From positions 1 to 18,236 of the forward strand of contig NW_001915153.1 of the NCBI RefSeq assembly GCF_000208925.1: DNA of 18,236 nucleotides, read 5' to 3'. The DNA comes from Entamoeba histolytica HM-1:IMSS (taxonomy: Eukaryota > Evosea > Mastigamoebida > Endamoebidae). Each line of letters starts with the position of its first letter. The stretch's first letter is position 1. The translations under genes were made by a program, and so were the position numbers. Positions 1 to 10,003 of this stretch are shown one piece after another. Below the pieces are notes generated by a model that saw only the letters and a list, made by a program, of their open reading frames with translations, was not told the origin of the DNA and made no database searches.

Positions 1-123
1 AATACTCAAGAATTAATAAAAAAGAAATAAAAAGAATGAATAAATGAATATAAAATTGATAAATAATAGAAGAAACAAATAGAAAAACAACGAAAAATAA
101 ATAATATAAAAAGAGAAAGAAAG
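1..123. repeat. Terminal direct repeat, left copy (123 bp, exact)
   Basis: Bases 1-123 are identical, base for base, to 18114-18236. Because both copies touch the ends of the window the true repeat may be longer. An exact end-to-end match of this kind is what a closed assembly path or a circular molecule gives. The sequence itself is A-rich low complexity with no coding signal. Confidence 0.95.
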
Positions 124-850
124 ACATAAAAGAATAATAATAAAGCAGAAGAATATAAAAAGAAAGAATATAAAGAGTAATAAAAGAATAAATAAAAAGT
201 GTATTTTTTAATGTAAAAATTAGAAATATTCAATAAAAGTGTCTAATTCAACAGTGTAAAATGATTGGCATTGTTTTATTGTTGAAAAATATTTTATTCT
301 TTTTATGTTATTGTTCATGTGTATAATTTCATCATGATATTTATTATGTATTCATTCATATGTGTTATGGGATTATTATAACATGTAATATTTAATAAAA
401 TATAAATGAAAATGATATAGAATGTAGAAAAAAAGAATAATAAGAATAAATGATAAATAAATATAGAAATGATAATCAATGATATAATAATAAAATCAAA
501 GTATAAAAGATAAAATTAATATTAATATTAATATAAAACAAAAGAGAATAAATATAAATTGAAAATAGATATAAATGATAATAATATAAAAGATGAATAT
601 TCAAATAATAAAATATATCTAAATAGAAAAGAATAACAAGAAAATCTAAAGAATATAAACATAAAAATAATAAAATAAGAAGAATATAATATAGAAATAA
701 TAAGAAGATAATATACATATTATAAACAGAGAAATAAATATATAAAAATAAGATACATAAATAACATATAAATAAAAGAATAAAAAGAATACAAATAATT
801 AAATATGATTCATCAAATCATCTATTTCATTAATATTTCATACAAAATGA
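124..850. other. Purine-rich low-complexity tract, no gene
   Basis: The plus strand is almost entirely A, G and T with very little C, built of short words such as AATAAA, GAATA and AGAAAT, plus a small ATTAAT tandem near 516-537. Plus-strand frames are full of TAA and TAG. Minus-strand frames are open only because the complement is pyrimidine-rich, and they give F/Y/L/S-only hydrophobic peptides that I do not believe. Across the circular junction this tract continues the purine-rich tract at 17230-17500. It may be decayed repeat DNA. Confidence 0.6.
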
Positions 851-2566
851 ATAGAAATGATCATAAAATATAAACATAAATATTTATATATTCTGTATTT
901 ATCATACTTTTTATTTTTTTATTTTTTTTAGGAGCAAAATATAATAAATGGAAAATTCTATGGATGCAAATTTTTTTGCATCTTTTTTCTTTTTTGTAAA
1001 TTATTTAGATGCATTTTTTCTTTGCTAATTTTCGTACCTGTTTGAATATATTATTATTTTTTCTATTTCTTTTCATTTTGTTTTTGATGATGTTTGACAT
1101 TTTAATCAATTTTTAATTTGAATATAAAGTTGATGGTTTGAAATATTTTACTCATTTACTATTTAAACAATTGAATTAAAATGTTGATTAAATCAAATGT
1201 TAATTACTTGTTTATAACAGTATTATTGTAATAGTCTATGACAATAAATCCTTTTATGCTTTAAAATTATTATATCTCATCCACACAATTTTTTAAACTC
1301 TTGTTCCAATGAATGTATAATTTCATATAATGAATATTGAATTGTAAATGTATGTTCATTTTTATTCTTGAAAATTATATTACAATGTAAGTACATTAAA
1401 TATTATTCATGTTGTAGTCAAATTTTTTATTCAATAGTATGTTGATTTAAAAAAATATGATGTTTAAAAAAAAAACAAATTTACTAAATTAAATAAAAAT
1501 GAATAATCTGATAAAAAAAACTGATTTTCAGAAAGTCTAGCATTCTAAATACCTTATCCCAGTCTTTGAAATACTTATTTTGAGATAGTATAAACTGAAT
1601 ACATTAAACCAAATAAATAATATTTAGATAAACCAAAAACAATATAATATCTTTTGTTTAAAACTGATAAAAATATTAAAAATAAGATAAAGAATATTAA
1701 ATTAATTGGAACATCAACAATAATATCATTCTATCTAACAAGATACTTTGAACAAAGACAAATAATAATCTAATGATTTTGCTCTATTATTAATTTAATA
1801 GGTTATTAAAAAGGAATACTAATTTCTATTTGAAGTACTTATTATTTGAGAAAAAATTCTTTTATATCCTTTTTTCCACAATAATTTTTTAAGTTACAGT
1901 AGTGAATATATAATAATGATTTGAATAAAATTAAAAACAAAAGATATTAAAAATGTTTCTGTAGTTAATGAATAAGGAATATACTATAAAAAATGATATT
2001 ATTTAATTTAGATTTTTTAGAAAAATATTTTTGAACTTTTCTTAGGAGTTTATCGTCTCAGAAGAGTTAATAGTGTGTGTTTATTTACTCTTTTTATTAT
2101 ATTTTAATAAACTACTAACTTTCCAATGTTTTAAAAAAGTAACTCATTTTCTCTTATTCAATTTTTTGTTAATATTTATTAAACTGTATTTTTAACAAAA
2201 TATAAAGAAGTGAGGTTTAAAAAAATACAATTCATAAAAATATCAATTTACTATTTTTTCTAAGACATTCTCCAAATTTATCAGGAAATGAGAATAAAAT
2301 ATATATTTTTGGTAGTTTCATTTAAATCAAGAATGCTTCAATAAGATACAAATCACTAAGAAATTTGAATTTTTCTTTTTTTGTTTTTGATTAATTGTAC
2401 TAAAGGAGTAAAAAAACTAACAAAAAGAAAGAAATTAGAATTATAATTTTTAAACAACTATTAACTAATAAGAATAAAGAAAAAAAAAGAATAAAGAATT
2501 TTTTCTTTTTAAAAAAAAACTATAAAAATAAATTCAAACTGAAAATGATATAAAAGTAATAAAAAG
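851..2566. other. Gene-free AT-rich spacer upstream of RhoGAP gene
   Basis: No long ORF on either strand, no tRNA-like or rRNA-like stretch, and no spliced gene model that I could assemble. The only distinct structure is a hairpin around 963-982. The stretch around 1540-1850 is slightly more complex and could be a decayed coding sequence, but I could not assign it to a family. Confidence 0.6.
963..982. repeat. Short perfect inverted repeat (GATGCAAA / TTTGCATC)
   Basis: Eight-base arms, GATGCAAA at 963-970 and TTTGCATC at 975-982, are separated by four T residues. GATGCAAA also occurs on the far side of the circular junction (17449, 17507, 17537), so the motif lies at both edges of the purine-rich tract. 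Function unknown; chance is possible in AT-rich DNA. Confidence 0.5.
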
Positions 2567-4469
2567 ATGAGCGTTTGTTCTTATGACAAAGAAGTAAATA
2601 AGAAAACAAAAAATAAATAAGAAATAGAATAAAAGTACATGTGGATGGGTAGAGTATAGAGTAAGTAATTCAAAAAAATTTACAAAAATATATATGGCAT
2701 TATTCCCAGATTGTATTAGACTATTTACTGGAGAAGATGTAAGTAAAGAAAAAGTTTGTTTAACTTTTGACAAAGCTGTATTTAGTAGAAACATTTCAAA
2801 TAAAAATAAATTTCCACAAGATAAGATTGAAATTGGATTTGAGATTGTTACGGATAAATGTTATCAATTTATTTGTTATAACAAAACTGACTATTTTCAA
2901 TGGATTAATACAATTCCATTATTCTGTAATTTTACTGGTGTTTTTGGATATCCATTACAAGCAACTGCATCAAAAAAAAAGAGTGGTTGGAGATTTCCTT
3001 TACCAATTTATCGTTCAATTGAATATCTAAAAAAACATGGAGGAGTAGAAACAGAAGGAATATTTAGAGTTAATGCTGTTTATACATGGATGAATAGAGT
3101 AAAAGAATTATTAAATTCAGGACAAGACATTAAAGATGAAGAATTTGGTCCAGAAGGAGTTCATGTTGCAGCGTGCATAATAAAATTATTTTTAAGGGAA
3201 TTATCTGATTGTTTAATTCCAATGCAATTTTATCAACAATACGTTTCTGTAGGAAATACAGAAAATGTTCAAACTAGAGTAAAAGTTTTAAAACGATTAG
3301 TATCTAGTCTTCCTGACACAAACAAATATACTTTGTGGTATCTTTGTGACTTCCTTGTAGATGTATTAAACCATCAATCAGTCAATCAAATGGGAGCTTC
3401 TAACTTATCAATTTGCTTTGCACCTTCTATTATTACTTCACCTGATATTAATCCAACATTAGAAATAGAGAATTCAGCAAAAATTCGTGTTGTTTTTGAA
3501 ACATTTTTAGAACAATTTAATTCAATTTTTGGAGATATTGCAACAGAAAATAGAAAAATGGGAATGGTTTCTCCTCCTTATCCAGCTGTTACTCCTACTG
3601 CTGCAGTTTCTGATGCTATTGTAGCAGAACAAGTTGCCCAAGAGTCTAATAGAAGAAAAACTTTAAGTTTTAAGGGTAAAATATTTTCAAATACATCAAA
3701 TAATGATGAGAAGAGAGATGAACCTCCTAAATCATTTTTAGGAAGAAAAACTCATATGTCTCAAGAAAGCTCTATCTCAGACCGTACAAATACAGCGCCA
3801 TCTTCGGTTCAAAGTTCTGTTACTACATCTGCTATTGGTTCTACTCAACAAACTTTAGGACATCAAATTATTGATGAAAAAGAAAGGTTTGCTTCATTAG
3901 AAGAAAAAATAGCTTATTTAATGAGTAAATTTGAAGAACAACAAACAACAATCCAACAACTTACTCAACGTATTGTGTTTTTAGAACACCAAGTAGCACT
4001 AAAGGACTCTTCAACAAAAGGTAATGAAGAACAACAATTTGGGTTATCACCACCTAAAGTTAAAGTTGACTTTTTGGCTATGAGAAAAACAATGAATAAA
4101 CCAATTCGTCAAGAAAATATTGCTTCAAGTGCACCTCCTTCAAACAATCCTATTCTTCAACATACTCTTGAACAAAACTATCAACACCCAGATGACATGG
4201 GTACTCAACAAGAATATACTATGGAAGATGCCCAGTCTCACAAACAAGAAATACCTGAACAACCCCCTCAACTTCCTCCTCCAAGAAGGGGAGCTTCATC
4301 TGCTAATAGATCTTTAAATCCAACTTTATCTTCTAATGACTCAGTAAGGAGAGGTGGTTTTAAATCAACTTCATTAAGTAATTATGAACAACCAACAACT
4401 AGTGTTTCAGCTCCTCCACTAAACCCAGGGTTTAAAGGAAGAGGTACACTTAGAGGGGGGTATCATTAA
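2567..4469 (+). CDS. PH-RhoGAP domain protein (two exons)
   Basis: Predicted GTPase-activating protein for Rho/Rac GTPases, acting on actin dynamics at membranes. The uninterrupted ORF starts at 2694, but the frame is open back to a TAG at 2625-2627. That TAG ends a 55-bp GTTTGT intron (2573-2627) joining a 6-nt first exon (ATG AGC, 2567-2572) in phase 0. This gives 615 aa. The added 24 residues include GWVEYRV and KKFTKIY, which supply the missing first strands of a PH domain (about 8-104, closing helix with YFQWINTI). The RhoGAP domain spans about 122-304, with arginine finger R149 in GIFRV, then KLFLREL and NLSICFAP motifs. A coiled coil lies at about 420-460. The tail is Ser/Pro/Gln-rich with a possible SH3 ligand (PPQLPPPRR, 548-556) and ends in a short Gly/Arg patch. 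Domain calls are firm; the mini first exon is inferred. Confidence 0.9.
2573..2627 (+). other. Intron 1 of RhoGAP gene (55 bp)
   Basis: Begins GTTTGTT and ends ATAG, matching the other introns in the window. Splicing in phase 0 removes an in-frame stop and extends the PH domain. The alternative, starting at ATG 2694, would delete the first strands of that domain. Confidence 0.75.
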
Positions 4470-4623
4470 ATGAAATAACCAAAAAAACATAATTAACATC
4501 AGTTGTTTATTTTCTGTTATATGTAACAAAATTTGTTAACACTTCAGTTTAGAATTGTTAAGTTGAAATTAGAAAAAAAGGAAAATAAGAAATAGAAGAA
4601 CTATAAACTTAATAAGTTTAAAT
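4470..4623 (+). promoter_or_regulatory. RhoGAP-Rab1 intergenic region with candidate core promoter
   Basis: This 154-bp gap carries GAACT at 4598-4602, TATAAA at 4603-4608 and AGTTTAAA at 4615-4622, just before the Rab1 ATG at 4624. GAACT resembles the Entamoeba GAAC core-promoter element (consensus AATGAACT), and the T-A-rich words resemble its TATA-like element. The assignment is by eye and unproven. Confidence 0.35.
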
Positions 4624-5585
4624 ATGGCACAAGAATTGTTTGTTTTATTTAACCAATAACATATTGTTTTACCAATAATAAGAAGTGAATATTCAAAAGA
4701 CTAGTGATTATTTATTTAAAATATTAATGATTGGTGATTCAGGTGTTGGTAAAAGTTGTTTACTGTTAAGATTTTCTGTTTGTATTCTTTAATTTTGACT
4801 TTAATATAGAATTAAGTCAAATAAAGTATTTGGTTTCATTGTGGGGAGTAAATACTATATTTTTAGTAATTTTTAAATTACATCATAGTTTTGACTAATC
4901 AATATAGGATGACGTCTTTTCAGATACTTATATTACAACTATTGGTGTTGATTTTAAAATTAAGACATTAAAAATCAATGGAAGAGATATTAAATTACAA
5001 ATTGTTTGTTTTCTTCTAAATACTTTAACTTTATTTTAAAAGTAATCATTTCTAACTAAAATAGTGGGACACTGGTTTGTCATTTGTATTTTATTAAGAT
5101 TTGAATACTAACAATTTATTTTAGCTGGACAAGAACGGTTTAGAACAATCACCTCTTCATATTACAGAGGGGCTCATGGTATTATTGTTTGTAATTACTA
5201 TTTTTTGACGTTAAAAGATAAAAAGTGTTTAACAAAGTAGGTTGTTTATGACGTGACCGATGTTCAATCTTTTAATCATATTCGTCAATGGCTTAATGAA
5301 ATTGAAGGCAATGCATCTCCAAATGTTGTCAAAATGCTCATAGGAAATAAAGCTGATAAAGATGCAACCAAAGCAGTTTCAACTGAACAAGCAGCAGAAT
5401 TTGCAAAACAAGAAGGAATGAAATTCTTTGAAACATCTGCTAAACAATCAATCAATGTAGAAGCTGCTTTTCTAGAATTAGCTCAAGACATCAAGAACCA
5501 AATGAAAGAAACGCCTCGTGTTACTCCAGATAATGTTGCAATTAAGCCTGAAGTTCAACAAGAACCTCAACCAGGATGTTGTTAA
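4624..5585 (+). CDS. Rab1: Rab1/Ypt1-family small GTPase (six exons)
   Basis: GTPase of ER-to-Golgi transport, tethered to membranes by prenylation. Joining exons 4624-4637, 4705-4777, 4908-5003, 5065-5074, 5125-5186 and 5241-5585 gives 199 aa, a normal Rab length. P-loop GDSGVGKS is at 15-22, switch I T40 in TTIGVDF, DTAGQE at 63-68, NKAD at 121-124 (usually NKCD), ETSAK at 149-153, and the C-terminus PGCC is a double-cysteine geranylgeranylation signal. YDYLF-like FDYLFK near the start and [14 protein letters not shown] are typical of Rab1 rather than Rab8. Every junction restores the conserved Rab reading. Exon 4 is only 10 nt and encodes WDT plus the first base of the Ala codon. Read without splicing, only the last exon appears as an ORF, which would look like a truncated Rab. 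It lies tail to tail with the Scy1-like gene, 100 bp apart. Confidence 0.93.
4638..4704 (+). other. Rab1 intron 1 (67 bp)
   Basis: GTTTGT start, CTAG end. It splits the Phe codon that precedes the conserved DYLFK. Confidence 0.85.
4778..4907 (+). other. Rab1 intron 2 (130 bp)
   Basis: GTTTGT start, ATAG end, phase 0, between LLLRFS and DDVFSDTY. It is the longest intron in the window, about twice the length of the others. Confidence 0.87.
5004..5064 (+). other. Rab1 intron 3 (61 bp)
   Basis: GTTTGT start, ATAG end, phase 0, between KLQI and the WDT micro-exon. Confidence 0.87.
5075..5124 (+). other. Rab1 intron 4 (50 bp)
   Basis: GTTTGT start, TTAG end. It splits the alanine codon of the DTAGQE motif after its first base and lies only 10 nt from the preceding intron. 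Confidence 0.87.
5187..5240 (+). other. Rab1 intron 5 (54 bp)
   Basis: GTTTGT start, GTAG end, phase 0, between AHGII and VVYDVTD. An in-frame ATG-less join here rebuilds the conserved beta strand. Confidence 0.87.
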
Positions 5586-5685
5586 AAAGTGATGCTTTCT
5601 TTTAAAATTCTAAATGACTTTTCAATTATTTAATAAAATAACTTCTTTTTTGAACAATCAACTAAATAAAAAAGAAAAAGATAAG

Positions 5686-7888
5686 TTAAAAGAAAATAGT
5701 TGAAGATGAATCTCCTTGTGACTTTTTGTCTTTAGAATTTAATGCTCCAGCTTAATTTAATTAGTATTTATTTGAAAAATAATATAAAGTATAAGAATAA
5801 CAAACCCCACTCATCCCAATAAGCGTCATTTGCTTCATTTGAAATTCCCCAACCAAATACATCATTTTGTTGTTTTTGTTGAACTTTTGTTTCATTAATG
5901 ATTTCTGGCTTTGAAGTTGGTTTTTCTTTAAGTAAAACTGTTGTTTTATTTTGTGTTTTATTCTGGAAATTTTCAGGAAGACCAATTTCTTTTAATTGTC
6001 GTTGTTTTTGATCAGCTTTTTGGAAAGTTTTTGACTGAGAAGTTGATGATTTTTTACCAATCATCTTTGTTAATCTTTCAATATCGTCATCTTCTTTAGT
6101 TGTATTGTTTTGATGAGTATTAACTGATTGATTGTCATTTGTTTTTTGTTGTTGAGAAGGAAATTCTGGATCTATTTCTTCAAAGAGAGTAAAAACATCT
6201 TCAGGGTTTTGTTGTGGTGTTACAGCATTACTTCTTTGAGGAGATACATTCCATAAATCAATATTAACTTTTTGAACTGGTTTTTGTTGATCATAAATAA
6301 CATCAGCAGGTTTTTTAAGATTCAAATGAGGTGTTTCTTTTACTTCTTGTTTTTGTTCTTCAGGTTTTTGCTCTTGTTGTTGATTGTCTAGTTGTTCAGA
6401 ATATTTTAGTACTGTTTCTGTTAATGAAGAAAATAATTCTCTTGCTTTATTTCTAACATTTTTGTGGTCATCAACAAGGAAAACAGAGATGTAAGGCAAA
6501 ATATTACGAGCACTATCATTTGCACTAAAATCATTAATGTTATCCTTTATTCCATTGATTATTGCAATTCTCATTTCTTTGACAGCATCTTTACCACTAC
6601 GAGCAATAGAACATAACAATAATCTCTTTCTTGTTTCTACTGTAAAAAATGAACAACTTTTTGAAATACAAACAACTGTGTTTGTTCTAACAATAAGACT
6701 AGGATCACCAAGTGCTTTTTCAAATCTATTTGCACACTCTAACTGTTTAGATTTATTAACTTTTTCAATTAAGACTAAAAGTGCCCTTATTCCAGCATCT
6801 CTTATTTTATCATTTTGATGGTTTGTGCATTGAATAATACTAGGAAATAATGACTCTGCAAAAGATGGAGTTATGTGTTGAGAACAATAACGTAATGACC
6901 CTAACGCACTATATTTTGTTTGGAGGTCTGATGAATTAATAAATTTAGGAATATAATTTTGTACTTGTTGTACAAATTCATCTTGTTCCAATCCACTTGA
7001 AACTTTTAACAATGACTCTACTGCACATGAAGCTTCTGGCATATTAGACCTAAACAAATCAATATAAAATGGAAGTAATTTATATCTGCAAAATAATGAT
7101 GGAAGTGAAGTTTTAGTAATTGAGCTTAAGAAAGAACGACGAGTAAAATCGTCCAATGCCGAATAATTATCCATGTTATAGACAATAGTTAAAAATGGTG
7201 TTGAAACACTTGGATGAGTTAAAAAAGAAGTTATTGGTTGGGAAGCTAATGAAGAAATTAGTGCTTGAAGTGGTGCTGGAGGATTTGGATATACTTGAGA
7301 AGCCAGTTTAGAAAAAGAATAACTATCAACATATTCTGAAGATGAATCATTTGGTAAATGACCAATACTTCTATTTGATTCTATATATGTTTTGAAGTCA
7401 CCTAATTGTCCTAATTGAGTAACATATTGTAATCCTCCTAATTTCCATTCTCCACTCTTTGTGACAAAAATACTATTCTTTGTAATGTTATAATGACCTA
7501 ATTTAGCTGTTATATTAAGAAAATGAATAGCGTTGGCTAAAGAAAATAAACCCCATAATACCATATCTTCATTACATTTACTTGACTGAAGAAAACTAGT
7601 TAATGGATAAACTTCTTCTGTTAGTATTACTGTTGTTCTATCATTAACTACATGATCCAAGTAATTTATAATGTTTGGGTGTTTTAATGTTCTGAACCGT
7701 TTAAGTACATTCTCATTTAGAATTCTTGGATTACTTGAAGGAAATTCAAATAAACTAATATTCTTTTTATCTGAAACTTTCTTTGCATGATAAACAGTAT
7801 ATGTAAAATTATTTTCAGTGATAGTTTCTTGTTTTTCTTGTGACTCATATGGAAGACTTGGTCCAACAAAGGCTTTGAATAATTTCAT
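5686..7888 (-). CDS. SCYL1-like (Scy1 family) pseudokinase with HEAT repeats
   Basis: Scy1-like proteins are catalytically dead kinases that work in COPI/Golgi traffic; fungal relatives also act in tRNA export. The N-terminal kinase-like domain (about 10-260) has LKHPNIINYLD and GEWKLGGL. The VAIK lysine position reads SLFEF, the HRD position is HYN (132-134), and GGL (151-153) replaces DFG, so no catalysis is expected. HEAT-type helical repeats follow (about 300-490), then a Gln/Lys-rich disordered tail with aromatic motifs (FGW, YWDEW near 678-694). The plain ORF runs to 5768 and ends in an implausible hydrophobic tail right after WDEW. A GTTTGTT donor lies exactly there. Removing intron 5751-5805 gives a polar end and a stop at 5686-5688, total 715 aa. 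It converges on Rab1, a partner pathway. Confidence 0.9.
5751..5805 (-). other. Intron near 3' end of SCYL1-like gene (55 bp)
   Basis: On the minus strand it begins GTTTGTT and ends TTAAG, the only one of eight introns here not ending in TAG. It splits an Ala codon after WDEW. Without splicing the protein would end in a run of Leu/Phe/Tyr typical of translated AT-rich intron. Confidence 0.7.
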
Positions 7889-9187
7889 TTGGATTTAACT
7901 ATGTCTTTTTCAGTACAACAAAAACATTCATATTAATTCAATAGTTTTATTATAATATCAAATAATAAATGGAAAAGAGAATAGTTAAAGAAACTCAAAA
8001 CAAGAGACAAAAATAAAAAAATCTTTTATTTTGTCAGATCTCATAAGATTATATTTCTTTCTATCATTTTTTAATCTCATTTATAAAAAATCTTAAAATC
8101 CTTTTATTTAAAAATTGTCTTTTTTTACTATTAAATACATTAATCATTTCTTTAGAATAGTTTATCAATAACATTATATAACTACTATTGATTATTAAAT
8201 TTGTTAACTGGTATTGCTTTGGTTGAATATTAAATTTAAAATGTATTAATCAACTAATAATACTATTTTGTTTGTTGTTGAACTATCTAAAATCTTTTGA
8301 ATAAATTTTATGAACGTTTTACTCATGAAAATGGTATTTTTGATATCTTTTTATGATAATTTTTGCTTTCACTATTAATGACTATACTACTCTTTCAATA
8401 ATATTTAACAAAAATTAACTTATCATTATACTCATCTAATACCTATTACTAACATTATTATACTATTCATTAACACCAATAATACTGTTTATTATTTTTT
8501 TTATTATTCATTCAAATTAAAATTTTTTACAACCAAGTTAACATGTAAGGAAAGACAATCAATTGAAACAACAATTTTAAAAACCAATGATAATGTGTCT
8601 CTTTTATTCACTTTTCTTTGTTAAAACATTTATCAAAAAAATATCATACTTGGAATTATATTAATATATCAATACACTCTATAATTTTAATTCAATTGCA
8701 GAATAAATAACAATTTCTTTATTTTTCAAGACTTATTTTAAAGAATATTTGTACTTCAATAAATGTTTATTTAATTAATAAAAACAATAAGACTGTGTGT
8801 TATTTAATAGAAATAATAATTTTTTCAATACCAATGTACATAAGTACTAAGTAATTGCAAGAATAATCAATTTAAATAAAAAATAAGTTTTAAAATATAA
8901 TAAAAATTCATAAAATATTTATAAATGAGTGTGTGTTTTGATTAAATAAAATACGATTTCTATTACCAAGTTAAAGATATCTCCTAAAAAAAATATAAAG
9001 AAGAATATATGTATTTCATTTTCACTAGAATAGTAAACCTTTGAGATTAAAGCTGAAAAAAACTAATTCATCATAAGACTTATATTTTTTAAATAAAATA
9101 AAAATAATAAAAATATAAGAAAATTATAATAAAAGAATAGTAAAAATAATAAAAACCCTTGAAAGAACTAAATGTAGATTAAGCTGG
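7889..9187. other. Long AT-rich spacer with promoters of SCYL1-like and L7 genes
   Basis: About 1.3 kb with no ORF of note, no tRNA-like sequence and no GTTTGT-TAG gene model that I could build. It must contain the divergent promoters of the flanking genes. It is unusually long for this otherwise compact block, so a short noncoding RNA or a decayed gene cannot be excluded by eye. Confidence 0.6.
9151..9169 (+). promoter_or_regulatory. Candidate L7 core promoter: ACCCT box and GAACT
   Basis: AAAAACCCTT (9151-9160) is followed directly by GAAAGAACT (9161-9169), ending 18 bp before the L7 ATG. GAACT fits the Entamoeba GAAC element. The ACCCT word recurs upstream of S19 and, as AACCCC, upstream of S24, and stands out in DNA that is nearly free of C. 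Confidence 0.4.
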
Positions 9188-9880
9188 ATGAGTGCTAAAG
9201 TTGCCACCGCTGTTCAAAGAGAAACATGCACAAAAACTGTTTGCCCATGTAAGGCTAGATGTCAAGCATTCAGAGCAGAAGTTATCAAAAGAACTATTAA
9301 AAATCATAAAGACATTGAAGCCGCTAAGAAAGCAGTTTATGTTGCTAAGAGAAATGCTGAAATTAATGGTGATTTATATGCTGAAGCTGATCCAAAATTA
9401 ATTGTTGCCATTAGAATTAGAGGTATTAATGGAGTTTCACCAAAAATTAAGAAAATTCTTAAACTTCTCAGATTAAGACAAATTAATAATGCTGTCTTTA
9501 TTAAGGCAAATGCTTCAACTATTAAAATGTTAAGACTTGTTGACCCATATGTTACTTATGGTTATCCAACTTTAGAAACTGTACAAAAACTTATTTACAA
9601 ACGTGGAGCTCTTAAGATCAATGGAAATAGAATGCCAATTACTTCTAACTGCATGATTAAGAAAGCACTTGGAGATAAAGATATTGTCTGTGTTGATGAC
9701 CTTATTCATGAAATTTATACTGTTGGAAAGAACTTTAAGGAAGTTAACAATAAACTTGCTCCATTCAAATTAAACGGTGCTAAAATTGCTGAAAAGAACA
9801 AGAAGATTCATTTCATTCTCGGAGGAGGATTTGGAAATCGTGAATTACTCATTAATAAACTCATTGCTAAAATGAATTAA
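9188..9880 (+). CDS. RPL7: 60S ribosomal protein L7 (uL30 family)
   Basis: Structural protein of the large cytosolic ribosomal subunit. The 230-aa product has the basic N-terminal helix of eukaryotic L7 (RNAEINGDLY at about 55-64) and then the uL30 fold. IRIRGINGV is at 75-83, LRLRQINNAVF at 94-104, YGYP at 124-127 and DLIHEIYTVG at 171-180. Length is close to the usual 240-250 aa, with a shorter N-terminal extension. No intron is needed. Codon use is more biased and less AT-extreme than in the neighbours, as expected for a highly expressed gene. It faces the small helical-protein gene tail to tail across a 123-bp gap. Confidence 0.96.
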   Translation: MSAKVATAVQRETCTKTVCPCKARCQAFRAEVIKRTIKNHKDIEAAKKAVYVAKRNAEINGDLYAEADPKLIVAIRIRGINGVSPKIKKILKLLRLRQINNAVFIKANASTIKMLRLVDPYVTYGYPTLETVQKLIYKRGALKINGNRMPITSNCMIKKALGDKDIVCVDDLIHEIYTVGKNFKEVNNKLAPFKLNGAKIAEKNKKIHFILGGGFGNRELLINKLIAKMN

Positions 9881-10003
9881 ATTGACTTACTCATGAAAGG
9901 AGCTTTTGCTAATTGCATTTCTTTTGTGCTTTTTATTAAAAAATTTAATTTTTTCTATAAAATAAATTGAAAATAAAATAATTAATAATAATAAAATGAT
10001 ATG

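Noticed and set aside
6..718. Minus-strand open frames giving hydrophobic F/Y/L-rich peptides
   Set aside because: They exist because the plus strand is purine-rich, so the complement lacks stop codons. They contain almost only F, Y, L, S and I, have no promoter or splice context, and match no membrane protein pattern beyond composition.
1540..1850. Possible decayed BspA-like leucine-rich-repeat gene
   Set aside because: A few words (for example TRYFEQ) recall Entamoeba LRR repeats, but stops are frequent, spacing is irregular and no repeat period could be shown by eye.
2534..2794. Minus-strand 86-codon frame across the RhoGAP start
   Set aside because: It is antisense to the PH domain exon and the intron, and ends in a hydrophobic run. 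The plus-strand spliced model explains the region fully.
4624..5585. Rab1 as a pseudogene (only the last exon forms an ORF)
   Set aside because: All five introns have canonical ends and splicing rebuilds every GTPase motif in frame with a normal prenylation tail.
7889..9187. tRNA or other structured RNA gene in the long spacer
   Set aside because: I found no GC-richer stem-forming block and no A-box or B-box-like sequence. The stretch is uniformly AT-rich.
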